A stretch of 42,297 nt of DNA from Lachnospiraceae bacterium (GTDB taxonomy: Bacteria; Bacillota; Clostridia; Lachnospirales; Lachnospiraceae). This document shows positions 19,009 to 26,625 of the stretch, piece by piece. Position 1 is the first letter of the stretch, and every line of letters begins with the position of its first letter. The translations under genes and the position numbers were made by a program. The stretch lies in NCBI GenBank assembly GCA_031280955.1, contig JAITGA010000033.1, positions 1 through 42,297 on the forward strand. Reading direction: 5' to 3'. The notes below the pieces were generated by a model that was not told the origin of the DNA, did no database searches, and worked only from the letters and a program-made list of their open reading frames with translations.

Positions 19009-19404
19009 ATGAATATAGCCTTGATTGCCCATGATTCCAAAAAAAAGCTGATGCAGAACTTCTGTATCGCTTACCGTGGTATCTTGGCACAACATTCCCT
19101 TTATGCGACAGCGACAACAGGACGCTTGGTTGAAGATGTGACTAATCTGGGTATCCACAAATTTTTGGCAGGGCATTTGGGCGGCGAACAGCAGTTGGGA
19201 GCGCAGATTGAGCATAATCAAATCGATCTCGTGATTTTCCTGCGTGACCCAATCGGGGCAAAGCTTCATGAACCGGAGGTGAGTTACCTCGTCCGTCTTT
19301 GCGATGTCCACAATATTCCGATGGCAACCAATTTAGCCACTGCCGAGCTACTGATTAAGTCGCTTGACAGGGGAGATATGGAGTGGCGTGAAGTATATAA
19401 GTAA
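19009..19404 (+). CDS. mgsA: Methylglyoxal synthase, with altered active-site acids
   Basis: MgsA converts dihydroxyacetone phosphate to methylglyoxal and phosphate. The 131-residue protein aligns well by eye: ALIAHDSKK (Asp9, equivalent to E. coli Asp20), YATATTG, LGGEQQ, FLRDP (Asp80, equivalent to Asp91), HEPE and ATNLATAE. Two positions stand out. Glu60 replaces the catalytic Asp71 of the E. coli enzyme (GGDQQ becomes GGEQQ), and Glu90 replaces Asp101 (HDPD becomes HEPE). Ala35 replaces the Gly of YATGTTG, and His56 replaces Pro67. The fold and position after rodA support the name; activity is uncertain. The 3' end overlaps the next gene. Confidence 0.85.
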   Translation: MNIALIAHDSKKKLMQNFCIAYRGILAQHSLYATATTGRLVEDVTNLGIHKFLAGHLGGEQQLGAQIEHNQIDLVIFLRDPIGAKLHEPEVSYLVRLCDVHNIPMATNLATAELLIKSLDRGDMEWREVYK

Positions 19405-20377
19405 AAAAACAATCTTGATTTTACTGCTTATCCTGACGGTAGTGACTATCGCTGCTTGCAGCGGTCGTTCTCCGGCGGTAGCTTTTCGGGCGGATAATGA
19501 ACACCCGGCGTTTCGGATGTTTGAATTTCCCGAAGAAGTCCCTGTTGCCCGTACCTTTGCCGCTGATCTTTGTGTCGTCCCCGGCAATATCGCCGGTAGT
19601 GTTGACCCGGATTTGATTGATGCGGGTGCGGCTGCCATTTTTGCCATTCATGATCTTACCACTCCCTATGCCTATCAGGTCTACGAACAGATCCACCCTG
19701 CCAGTTTGACCAAGGTAATGACGGCATTAGTCGCTCTTAAATACGGCTCACTAGACCATTTCATCACCGTTGGTCCTAGTGTCGATGGCTTAGGAACAGG
19801 GGTGCAAAAGTGCGGATTGGCAAGGGGAGACCAATTGACATTGGCGCAAGCCCTGCATTTGTCACTCATCAATTCTGCCAATGATGCTGCTCTTGTTGTT
19901 GCCGAGGGTGTAGCGGGTAGTGTCGAGGAATTTGTCAGCTTGATGAATCGGGAAGCACGAATGTTGGGAGCAACCAATACCAACTTTACCAATCCCCACG
20001 GACTGACCCATGATGACCAGTTCTCAACGGTGTATGACCTTTATCTAATCATGAATGCTGCAATCAAATATGAGGCGTTCAACCAGATTATTGCGATGGA
20101 TACATATACGACTTCATACATGACTGCCAACGGCGGACAACGGGAGATTACCGTCGGCAGTACCAATCTTTATTTGCAAGGTTCTTTTGCTACTCCGGCG
20201 GGGGTCACGGTTCTGGGGGGCAAAACGGGAACAACCAACGCTGCCGGGCATTGTTTGGTGATACTTGCTAAGGATGCCGCCGAGCGTTCTCATATTGCCC
20301 TTGTAATGCGGGCAGCGACAAGAGATGAGGTATATCAGCAAATGAACGTCCTGCTTAGGCAAATCGGACAGAGTTAG
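19388..20377 (+). CDS. D-alanyl-D-alanine carboxypeptidase, lipoprotein form
   Basis: This peptidase S11 (DacA/DacF-like) enzyme trims pentapeptide stems. It has Ser106-x-x-Lys109 (SLTK), the SAN triad in INSANDAAL and the KTG motif in GGKTGTTNAAGH. The N-terminus has a hydrophobic stretch ending in IAAC, a lipobox, so it is probably a lipid-anchored form rather than one held by a C-terminal amphipathic helix. No ATG is available. GTG 19388 has GGAG four nt upstream and overlaps mgsA by 17 nt; TTG 19364 is the alternative. Its place after the elongasome genes fits its role. Confidence 0.92.
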   Translation: MKYISKKTILILLLILTVVTIAACSGRSPAVAFRADNEHPAFRMFEFPEEVPVARTFAADLCVVPGNIAGSVDPDLIDAGAAAIFAIHDLTTPYAYQVYEQIHPASLTKVMTALVALKYGSLDHFITVGPSVDGLGTGVQKCGLARGDQLTLAQALHLSLINSANDAALVVAEGVAGSVEEFVSLMNREARMLGATNTNFTNPHGLTHDDQFSTVYDLYLIMNAAIKYEAFNQIIAMDTYTTSYMTANGGQREITVGSTNLYLQGSFATPAGVTVLGGKTGTTNAAGHCLVILAKDAAERSHIALVMRAATRDEVYQQMNVLLRQIGQS

Positions 20378-20412
20378 GCAATCGGGCGATGAGGTATAGA
20401 ACTAGGGTTAAT

Positions 20413-20441
20413 TTGCTATCAATATCAATATATGGTATGAT
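20413..20441 (+). promoter_or_regulatory. Sigma-A promoter for the 20496-26291 cluster
   Basis: TTGCTA at 20413-20418 and TATGAT at 20436-20441 are separated by exactly 17 nt. They lie in the 118-nt gap between the carboxypeptidase and the P-loop gene, at a natural operon boundary. Confidence 0.65.
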
Positions 20442-20495
20442 GGTATCAATATACAGCCAGAGGCATACTGGAAAACCGTCAAGGGGGACAAAGTC

Positions 20496-20915
20496 ATGGT
20501 GCAGTTAATCTTGGGCAAAAAGGGTAAAGGCAAGACTAGACATCTACTAGAAAAAGTAAATAAGGAAATTCTGACTGCCCGCGGAAATATTGTTTATCTT
20601 GACAAAAATACCAAGCATATGTACGAGCTGCACAGCAAGGTGCGGTTAATCAATGTGATGGAGTATTACCTTGGTGACAGCCGTGAGTTTCTTGGCTTTG
20701 TCAATGGTATCATTTCTCAAGACCATGATTTGGAACAGATGTATCTGGACAGTTTTTTGACGATTGCCTGTGTGAAAGATGGCGAACTGGAGCTGTTAAT
20801 CAAGAAACTGGAAGAGATCGGCAAACGCTTTGACATCAGTTTCATCCTAAGCTGTGCCATCGACCAAGCAGAAATAAGCGAGGCATTACACCCTCAAGTG
20901 ATAGTATCGTTATAG
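20496..20915 (+). CDS. Small P-loop protein of unknown function
   Basis: The 139-residue protein starts with a beta strand and a Walker A-like loop, LILGKKGKGKT (residues 4-14). A possible Walker B-like hydrophobic strand follows near residues 110-117 (ISFILSCA). No other ATPase motif, zinc site or membrane segment is seen. Comparable small clostridial proteins sit in front of the membrane-adaptor/yggS/sepF cluster and are sometimes labelled 'PilT-like' because of the P-loop; that label is not evidence of a motility role. AGGGGG precedes the ATG. Function is unknown. Confidence 0.8.
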   Translation: MVQLILGKKGKGKTRHLLEKVNKEILTARGNIVYLDKNTKHMYELHSKVRLINVMEYYLGDSREFLGFVNGIISQDHDLEQMYLDSFLTIACVKDGELELLIKKLEEIGKRFDISFILSCAIDQAEISEALHPQVIVSL

Positions 20916-20954
20916 CTTATGCGGAGTTTAACCAATAGCCAAAAGAGATAATCT

Positions 20955-22352
20955 ATGGCAAACAAAAGCAATATTGAGAAAATCAGCAGACGGCGTTACT
21001 CAGGCAACCTTAATATCGGTTTGGTGGTCTTTGCCGTCATCTTCATTTATATAGCTGTCGCCGTTTATACATATTTCACGAGAACTAATATCGTCCCTTA
21101 TGAAGTCAAAATCGGCTCTTTGTCCTCCAGTAACATCTACCGTGGCATCGCACTTAGAGAGGAGCAGATAGTCCTCGCCACCCATGCCGGGTATATCACT
21201 TATCTGGCGCGGGAGGGAACACGTCCGGGAGTCCGTACTCCTGTTTTTGCCATTGACCAGATGGGAGAGTTGGCGATATACCTAAGCAGTCTCGATGCCG
21301 TTGATACCGCCCTGTCTGCCGCCGACCTTGCCGAACTGAGAACGGAGATTATCGGCTTCGTCAATGATTTCGATGCCACAGCATTTGAGAGTACCTATGA
21401 TTTCAAGTTCAATGTCCAAGGGACGGTTCTCAAACTGGCGAACTTTAATATTCTCGCAGGAATCGAGGAATTAAATAGCGCAGGAACGCAGATGATTTAT
21501 TATGGATATGCGCCGCAATCGGGGATAGTCATTTATTCGATTGACGGCTTCGAGGAACTCACGCTGACAGATATGGAGCGGCGGCTCTTTAATCCTGCTA
21601 ATTATGACAAAACCCAGTTGATTACCAATAATCTCGTCGGTGAGGGTGATCCCGTCTTCAAAATCAGTACCAGCGAGGACTGGTCAATCGTCATCCACAC
21701 CGATGCCGAGAAAGCGGCAGAATTAGTCGAACGCCAGTATATCAGGGTCAAATTTCTCAAAAACCAACTGACCTCATGGGGGCGGGTATCGGAGTTTACC
21801 AATAGTATTGGTGATACTTTTATTGCTTTGACATTCACTAATTCGATGATTACATTTTGTCAGGATCGTTTCGTAGATATCGAGCTTCTAATCGAGGAGG
21901 AGCGAGGTCTCAAAATTCCCAACTCTGCAATAGTGGAAAAGGAGTTCTTCATCGTCCCCAAGGAGTTCGTCACCCGTGGCGGCAGGAACAACAATCTCGG
22001 AGTTTTGCGAGAAGCCGTGACTGACGAGGGGGTGCTAACGAGCGATTTTATCGACACCACTGTTTATCATGAAACTGAGTTTGAGTACTACCTCGATGAC
22101 ATGAACCTGCGGATTGGCGATTATCTTATCATGCCTGATTCAGTGGAGCGGTATGTCATCAGTAAGCGGGGGATGTTGATTGGCGTTTACAATATCAATC
22201 GTGGTTATGCCGATTTTCGCCAAATCAGTATTTTGCTCCAAAATGAGGAGTATGCGATTGTCAGACCCAACACCCGCTATGGATTGATTGTTTATGATTT
22301 TATCGCCCTTGATGCGGCAATGGTAACTGAGAACCAGTTCATCAATGAATAG
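20955..22352 (+). CDS. Membrane-anchored HlyD-like adaptor protein
   Basis: The 465-residue protein has a basic N-terminus, one transmembrane segment (about residues 22-44) and a long extracytoplasmic region. The start of that region (VKIGSLSSSNIYRGIALREE) and the biotinyl-lipoyl-like strand after it resemble HlyD-family periplasmic-adaptor proteins. Acidic residues are frequent. No transporter is adjacent. In Clostridia such genes precede yggS and sepF, which suggests an envelope or division-linked role rather than export, but this is inference. The Shine-Dalgarno is weak (AAGAGAT). Confidence 0.8.
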   Translation: MANKSNIEKISRRRYSGNLNIGLVVFAVIFIYIAVAVYTYFTRTNIVPYEVKIGSLSSSNIYRGIALREEQIVLATHAGYITYLAREGTRPGVRTPVFAIDQMGELAIYLSSLDAVDTALSAADLAELRTEIIGFVNDFDATAFESTYDFKFNVQGTVLKLANFNILAGIEELNSAGTQMIYYGYAPQSGIVIYSIDGFEELTLTDMERRLFNPANYDKTQLITNNLVGEGDPVFKISTSEDWSIVIHTDAEKAAELVERQYIRVKFLKNQLTSWGRVSEFTNSIGDTFIALTFTNSMITFCQDRFVDIELLIEEERGLKIPNSAIVEKEFFIVPKEFVTRGGRNNNLGVLREAVTDEGVLTSDFIDTTVYHETEFEYYLDDMNLRIGDYLIMPDSVERYVISKRGMLIGVYNINRGYADFRQISILLQNEEYAIVRPNTRYGLIVYDFIALDAAMVTENQFINE

Positions 22353-22396
22353 TCAGAAAAGACTTGGTGACAAGCAACAGGGAGAAATATTTTCCA

Positions 22397-23086
22397 ATGA
22401 GCCAAATAGCTGATAATCTAGGAGTGGTAAGAAGACAGATTTACCTGGCTTCTACAAAAAGAGGCAACGAAAGTAAGGATGTCACCTTGGTTGCCGTCTC
22501 TAAGGGACAAACCGTGGCACGGATTTATGAAGCTTATGATTATGGTGTCCGCGTCTTTGGCGAAAACCGAGTACAGGAGCTGATGGAAAAGATACCGCTG
22601 CTTCCCTCCTCTATCGAGTGGCATATGATTGGACATCTACAGCGCAACAAGGTAAAGCAAATCGTTGGTAGGGTTACCCTGATTCATAGTGTTGATTCGC
22701 TGCGACTGGCAGAGGAAATCAATAAAGTAGCGACTATGCAAGGGGTAGTACAGGATATTCTCGTAGAGGTCAATATCTCCGGTGAGGAAAGTAAGTTGGG
22801 AATAACTGCGGGTGAAACAAGTGAGTTGGTCACGCAGATATCCGCTTTCCCCGGCATCAGACTGTGTGGTTTGATGACAATTGCCCCATATACTGAGAAC
22901 GGAGAAGATAATCGCCTATATTTTACGAAACTGTCACAACTATTGGTTGACATAAAAACCAAAAACCGTGATAATGAAGCTATGCAGAATTTCACGATGC
23001 TGTCGATGGGAATGACCGGCGATTATACGGTCGCAATCGAAGAGGGGGCGGGGTTAGTTCGCATCGGAACCGCTATTTTCGGATGA
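22397..23086 (+). CDS. YggS-family pyridoxal phosphate homeostasis protein
   Basis: The single-domain PLP-binding protein (COG0325) has the lysine in VAVSKGQT, the GHLQRNKVK segment and the C-terminal MTGDYTVAIEEGAGLVRIGTAIFG region typical of the family. It has no known catalytic activity and helps maintain PLP balance. ATG 22397 gives 229 residues, the family norm, and has AGGGAG about 12 nt upstream; an in-frame TTG at 22364 would add 11 untypical residues. It is followed by sepF, the usual order in Gram-positive division clusters. Confidence 0.95.
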   Translation: MSQIADNLGVVRRQIYLASTKRGNESKDVTLVAVSKGQTVARIYEAYDYGVRVFGENRVQELMEKIPLLPSSIEWHMIGHLQRNKVKQIVGRVTLIHSVDSLRLAEEINKVATMQGVVQDILVEVNISGEESKLGITAGETSELVTQISAFPGIRLCGLMTIAPYTENGEDNRLYFTKLSQLLVDIKTKNRDNEAMQNFTMLSMGMTGDYTVAIEEGAGLVRIGTAIFG

Positions 23087-23102
23087 AAGGAACGGATGTA
23101 AT

Positions 23103-23594
23103 ATGGGAGTAATGGACAAATTTCTGACTTATATGAAGCTTGGTGAAGATGACGATGGCTATTATGATGATGATTTTGATGATGAAGATATAGTCGAAAC
23201 GAGGAAGCCGGCGGTCAAGGAAGTGGTAGATGTTCCCGATGAACGCAAAAAGCAAGTCCCACGGGTGACACAGGCACAACCACGTCCTGTACGTAGAGGC
23301 GGGGCAGGAATGGGAGTTTGCGTGATTAAACCGACTTCCATCGAGGATACAAGGGAGATTATTGACACCCTCAATGACAACCGTACCGTTGTCCTCAATC
23401 TGGAGGGCATTGATGTGGAACTGGCACAGCGGATTATCGACTTCACCTCGGGTTCGGCATATGCCATGAAAGGGAATCTCCAAAAAATATCCCACTATAT
23501 ATTCATTATCACCCCGGCGAGTGTTGATATCTCCGGTGATTTCCAGGAAATCATCAATGGCACTTTTGATGTTCCTATCAATAAGCGGTTTTGA
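23103..23594 (+). CDS. sepF: Cell division protein SepF
   Basis: SepF binds FtsZ and membranes at the division site. The 163-residue protein has a short amphipathic N-terminus (MGVMDKFLTYMKLG), a very acidic stretch (about 15-35), a linker, and the C-terminal DUF552/SepF core starting at VCVIKPTSIEDTREI. The core contains NLEGIDVELAQRIIDF and the GSAYAMKG turn. AAAGGAA lies upstream of ATG 23103. In this genome it is followed directly by aroB rather than ylmG, ylmH and divIVA. Confidence 0.95.
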   Translation: MGVMDKFLTYMKLGEDDDGYYDDDFDDEDIVETRKPAVKEVVDVPDERKKQVPRVTQAQPRPVRRGGAGMGVCVIKPTSIEDTREIIDTLNDNRTVVLNLEGIDVELAQRIIDFTSGSAYAMKGNLQKISHYIFIITPASVDISGDFQEIINGTFDVPINKRF

Positions 23595-23596
23595 TA

Positions 23597-24715
23597 ATGG
23601 AAAAGATAGCGGTCAAAGTCCGTCAACATATAGCTGACTATAATATTGTGCTTGACTCATCTTTCGCCGCTCTGACGGCGGAGTTGGCTGTGCTATTTCC
23701 CGCTTCGAGTTCCTCTCGCAAAGTCATAATCGTGACCGATACCAATGTATTGTTATTTTATGCAGATGAGATAGATACTATCTGTGCGGCAGCGGGAATA
23801 AAGACAGCACGTTTCGTTTTTGCGGCAGGTGAAGAGAGCAAAAAGATGACGACCGTAGCAGATTTGTATCAGAAAATGAGTGATTTTCGCTTGTCACGCG
23901 ATGACCTTCTCCTCGCTCTTGGCGGTGGTGTCTGCGGAGACATCTGTGGCTTTGCCGCTGCCACTTACCTGCGTGGTATCGCTTATGTTTATCTGCCGAC
24001 ATCTTTACTGGCGCAAGTCGATGCCGGCATCGGCGGTAAAACTGCTGTCGATTTCGGCAGTCATAAGAATATGGTCGGTGCTTTTCATATGCCAAGACTC
24101 GTCTACATCAATACCCAAACCCTCACATCACTACCGGAGCGGGAATACCTAAGCGGATTTGCCGAGGTGATGAAACACGCCCTGATTCGCAGTGCTTCCT
24201 TTTATGAGTGGTTGATTGCAAACAGCGAGGAAATATGTAGCCGTGACTCAGAGACTTTGACGGAGATGATTCGCCAAAGCATCTTGATTAAGAAATCATT
24301 TGTGGAAAAGGACCCTTATGAACTGACAGGGGAGCGGACTAAACTCAACTTCGGTCATACTCTGGGACATGCTCTGGAAAAAGCCACCGCTTGTCGCTTA
24401 CTTCATGGCGAGTGCGTGGCACTGGGAATCGTGGCGGCAGCATATATTTCCCGGCAAAAAGGACACATCACCGCAGATGAGTATTATGAAATCCGTGATA
24501 TGTTCGTCCTTTTTCAATTGCCGATTTCGCTTACCGCTGCTGATTTTAACCCCAAACAGGTGCTTGCCAACACCAAAACGGACAAAAAGACCGTAGCCGA
24601 GACTATGAATTTTGTTTTGTTAAGTAAAGTGGGGAAGGTATTTCTTGACCAAACCGTAACTGACGAAGATATCTTAGAAGCAATGGCAGAAATTACATGG
24701 AAAGAAGAGGATTGA
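23597..24715 (+). CDS. aroB: 3-dehydroquinate synthase AroB
   Basis: AroB catalyses the second step of the shikimate pathway, using NAD and a divalent metal. Recognisable motifs are GGGVCGDICGF near residue 108, PTSLLAQVDAGIGGKTAVD near 130-150, FAEVMKHA and the metal-binding HTLGHALE. The length of about 372 residues is normal. ATG 23597 starts 2 nt after the sepF stop; TTG 23591 is an overlapping alternative. The ribosome site is weak, so coupling to sepF is likely. It stands apart from other shikimate genes here, which is unusual for this division cluster. Confidence 0.95.
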   Translation: MEKIAVKVRQHIADYNIVLDSSFAALTAELAVLFPASSSSRKVIIVTDTNVLLFYADEIDTICAAAGIKTARFVFAAGEESKKMTTVADLYQKMSDFRLSRDDLLLALGGGVCGDICGFAAATYLRGIAYVYLPTSLLAQVDAGIGGKTAVDFGSHKNMVGAFHMPRLVYINTQTLTSLPEREYLSGFAEVMKHALIRSASFYEWLIANSEEICSRDSETLTEMIRQSILIKKSFVEKDPYELTGERTKLNFGHTLGHALEKATACRLLHGECVALGIVAAAYISRQKGHITADEYYEIRDMFVLFQLPISLTAADFNPKQVLANTKTDKKTVAETMNFVLLSKVGKVFLDQTVTDEDILEAMAEITWKEED

Positions 24716-24720
24716 GATAA

Positions 24721-25260
24721 ATGAGTAAAAAGACGAAAATCATCATTACTGACTTGATTTTGCTGGCACTGGTGGTTTTTGCCGACCAGTATAGCAAATA
24801 TCTGGCGGTCATCAACCTCAAAGGGAAGCCGTCATATGTAATCATCGAGGGTGTTTTCGAGCTAAAGTATCTGGAAAATATCGGTGCCGCCTTTGGACTT
24901 TTGCCCAATCAGAAGATTTTCTTCGTCTTTATTGCCATCGTGTTTATCGCCGTAATCGGTTTCGTCTTGTTGAAAACCCCTGCCGAAAAGAAATATAACA
25001 GTATTCACTATTTGCTGACACTTATCGCCGGGGGAGCGATAGGGAATATGATTGACCGCCTCCGTCTTGACTATGTTGTTGATTTCATCTTTGTTCCCAT
25101 CGTCCGTCTCTTTGGTCAACCTTTCCCGGTATTTAATGTCGCCGATATGTTTATAACCGTCCCCTCGCTGATTTTGGTTATCATGATTTCCTTTGTTTAT
25201 AAGGATAAAGATTTTGAGTTTTTGAGTTTTAAGCAACGTCGTTACCGGGAGCTAAAATAA
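24721..25260 (+). CDS. lspA: Lipoprotein signal peptidase LspA
   Basis: LspA cleaves signal peptides from prolipoproteins after lipidation. The 179-residue polytopic protein (four hydrophobic segments) has the two catalytic-aspartate regions: GGAIGNMIDRLRLDYVVDF and FNVADMFITV. It is preceded by AAGAGG and starts 5 nt after aroB. Several lipoproteins in this window (PstS, the carboxypeptidase, the lipoproteins at 33.2 and 40.5 kb) are potential substrates. The charged C-terminal tail is slightly longer than in many homologues. Confidence 0.96.
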   Translation: MSKKTKIIITDLILLALVVFADQYSKYLAVINLKGKPSYVIIEGVFELKYLENIGAAFGLLPNQKIFFVFIAIVFIAVIGFVLLKTPAEKKYNSIHYLLTLIAGGAIGNMIDRLRLDYVVDFIFVPIVRLFGQPFPVFNVADMFITVPSLILVIMISFVYKDKDFEFLSFKQRRYRELK

Positions 25261-25293
25261 CGGTAGGAGCAGAGCAAAGTGTGGTAAACAGCC

Positions 25294-25314
25294 AATTGAC
25301 CGATGCGGTCAATA
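25294..25314. promoter_or_regulatory. Palindrome ATTGACCG-N3-CGGTCAAT upstream of rluD
   Basis: This is a perfect inverted repeat containing TTGAC (25296-25300), N7 and GTCAA (25308-25312), in the 95-nt gap between lspA and rluD. The same TTGAC-N7-GTCAA layout recurs at 10816, 16080, 36090 and 36144. It could be an operator or a small hairpin; there is no T-run after it. Confidence 0.4.
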
Positions 25315-25355
25315 GAAACCACTACTCGTAGTCCAACTGAATTAAGGAGGTTTTT

Positions 25356-26291
25356 ATGAAAAGATATGTATTCAATGTCAAAACCGACGACATAGATGAG
25401 CGGGTTGACACTTATATCAGCCGTCAAGTAAATGAGATTTCCCGCACTTATGTTCAAAAGCTAATCAGAGAGAAGAGGCTTTTTTTGACCAACCCTGAAG
25501 ATGATGACGAAATAACGCTCAAGCAAAGTTACCGCCTTAAAAAAGGCGATTCATTGGTGTTGGAAGTACCAAACGCAATTTTGCCGCCGATAAAAGCTGA
25601 AAACATCCCCCTCGATATCCTATATGAGGATGAACACATCCTTGTCGTCAACAAGCCCAAGGGAATGGTCGTTCATCCTGCGCCGGGGAATTGGAACAAG
25701 ACCCTCGTAAACGCCCTGCTTTATCATTGCCGAGATAATCTGTCAGGGATCAACGGAGTGTTACGCCCGGGCATCGTCCATCGCCTTGACCGTGATACAA
25801 CCGGGGTGATAATTGTCTGCAAAAACGACTTTGCTCATCAGGAAATAGCCAAGCAGTTCGCTGAGCGAACTCTGGAAAAGAACTATCTGGCACTGCTGCA
25901 TGGGAGACTACATAATATAGCTGGTTATGTTAACTGTTATGTTGGACGTAATCTCAAAAACCGCAAAAAGATGGCTGTCTATGAAGTTCCCCACTATTAC
26001 GCCCGTTTAGCTACTACCGATTATAAAGTAATCCAATGTTATAAGAAGCATACGTTGATCAAATGTACTCCCGTCACCGGCAGGACACATCAAATCCGGG
26101 TTGTTATGGAATATCTTAAACAGCCGATAGTCGGTGATACTGTTTATAGCAAAATAAAGGACAAATATAGTGAATACGGACAATTTCTTCATGCTTCCTC
26201 AATCACTTTTACCCATCCTACCGGCGAAGTGATGACGATTGAAGCCCCTCTGCCTGACTATTTCGAGAATGTATTGAAGGAACTGAGATAA
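25356..26291 (+). CDS. rluD: 23S rRNA pseudouridine synthase, RluD/RluA family
   Basis: The 311-residue protein has an N-terminal S4-like RNA-binding domain (about residues 10-75; VDTYISRQVNEISRTYVQKLI) and a catalytic domain with the diagnostic HRLDRDTTG motif near residue 145, whose Asp is the nucleophile. PVTGRTHQIRV is the second family motif. AAGGAGG lies 5 nt upstream of ATG 25356. It lies next to lspA as in most Firmicutes. The exact target uridines cannot be assigned from sequence. Confidence 0.95.
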   Translation: MKRYVFNVKTDDIDERVDTYISRQVNEISRTYVQKLIREKRLFLTNPEDDDEITLKQSYRLKKGDSLVLEVPNAILPPIKAENIPLDILYEDEHILVVNKPKGMVVHPAPGNWNKTLVNALLYHCRDNLSGINGVLRPGIVHRLDRDTTGVIIVCKNDFAHQEIAKQFAERTLEKNYLALLHGRLHNIAGYVNCYVGRNLKNRKKMAVYEVPHYYARLATTDYKVIQCYKKHTLIKCTPVTGRTHQIRVVMEYLKQPIVGDTVYSKIKDKYSEYGQFLHASSITFTHPTGEVMTIEAPLPDYFENVLKELR

Positions 26292-26325
26292 GAGGGAGTT
26301 ACATTAAGCTCCGGTTCGTTACTAC

Positions 26326-26396
26326 ATGGATTGCTTCGTCGCACCAAAGACTTACTAAGAAAAAGTCTAGGTGCTATGCTCCTCGCAATGACGAAA
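26326..26396 (-). repeat. Interspersed repeat copy 2 (reverse orientation, long form)
   Basis: This copy runs GGATTGCTTCGTCGCACC to GGTGCTATGCTCCTCGCAATGACG, the reverse complement of the family ends. It encloses an inner hairpin at about 26342-26374 (CACCAAAGACTT paired with AAGTCTAGGTG). The 15-mer TAAGCTCCGGTTCGT precedes it at 26304-26318 and occurs again at 26427-26441 before copy 3. It lies in the rluD-pstS gap. Confidence 0.8.
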
Positions 26397-26435
26397 TAGG
26401 GACATGTGATGAGGCTAAACTTGTCGTAAGCTCCG

Positions 26436-26480
26436 GTTCGTCATTGCGAGGAGGCAGATAATGCCGACGCGGCAATCCGA
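26436..26480 (+). repeat. Interspersed repeat copy 3
   Basis: This copy starts CGTCATTGCGAGGAGGC and ends GCCGACGCGGCAATCC. It is head-to-head with copy 2 and lies only about 20 nt upstream of the Pho box of pstS. The 334-nt gap between rluD and pstS therefore holds two repeat copies, the Pho box and the pst promoter, with no coding sequence. Confidence 0.85.
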
Positions 26481-26501
26481 GGTGGAGAGTAGAAATTTTT
26501 A

Positions 26502-26541
26502 TTAACAAAATCATTTACATACATTTTACATTAGTTTTACA
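26502..26541 (+). promoter_or_regulatory. Pho box (PhoP-binding direct repeats) of the pst operon
   Basis: Four TT(A/T)ACA-type hexamers lie in tandem: TTAACA at 26502, and TTTACA at 26514, 26525 and 26536. The last three are spaced exactly 11 bp apart, with 5-nt spacers. This matches the Gram-positive Pho box, direct repeats of TT(A/C/T)ACA with 4-6 nt spacing bound by phosphorylated PhoP. phoP and phoR are encoded at the end of the same operon, so autoregulation is expected. Confidence 0.88.
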
Positions 26542-26550
26542 AAAAAATGG

Positions 26551-26579
26551 TTTTTGTGACCTGAAAATCCTGCGATACT
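26551..26579 (+). promoter_or_regulatory. pst operon promoter
   Basis: GATACT at 26574-26579, preceded by TG at 26571-26572 (extended -10), lies 17 nt after a poor -35 (TTTTTG, 26551-26556). A weak -35 directly downstream of a Pho box fits an activator-dependent promoter. Confidence 0.6.
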
Positions 26580-26625
26580 GTCTTTGTAACCTAAGGAAAG
26601 ACATGTAAATATCAAAGGAGAATGA

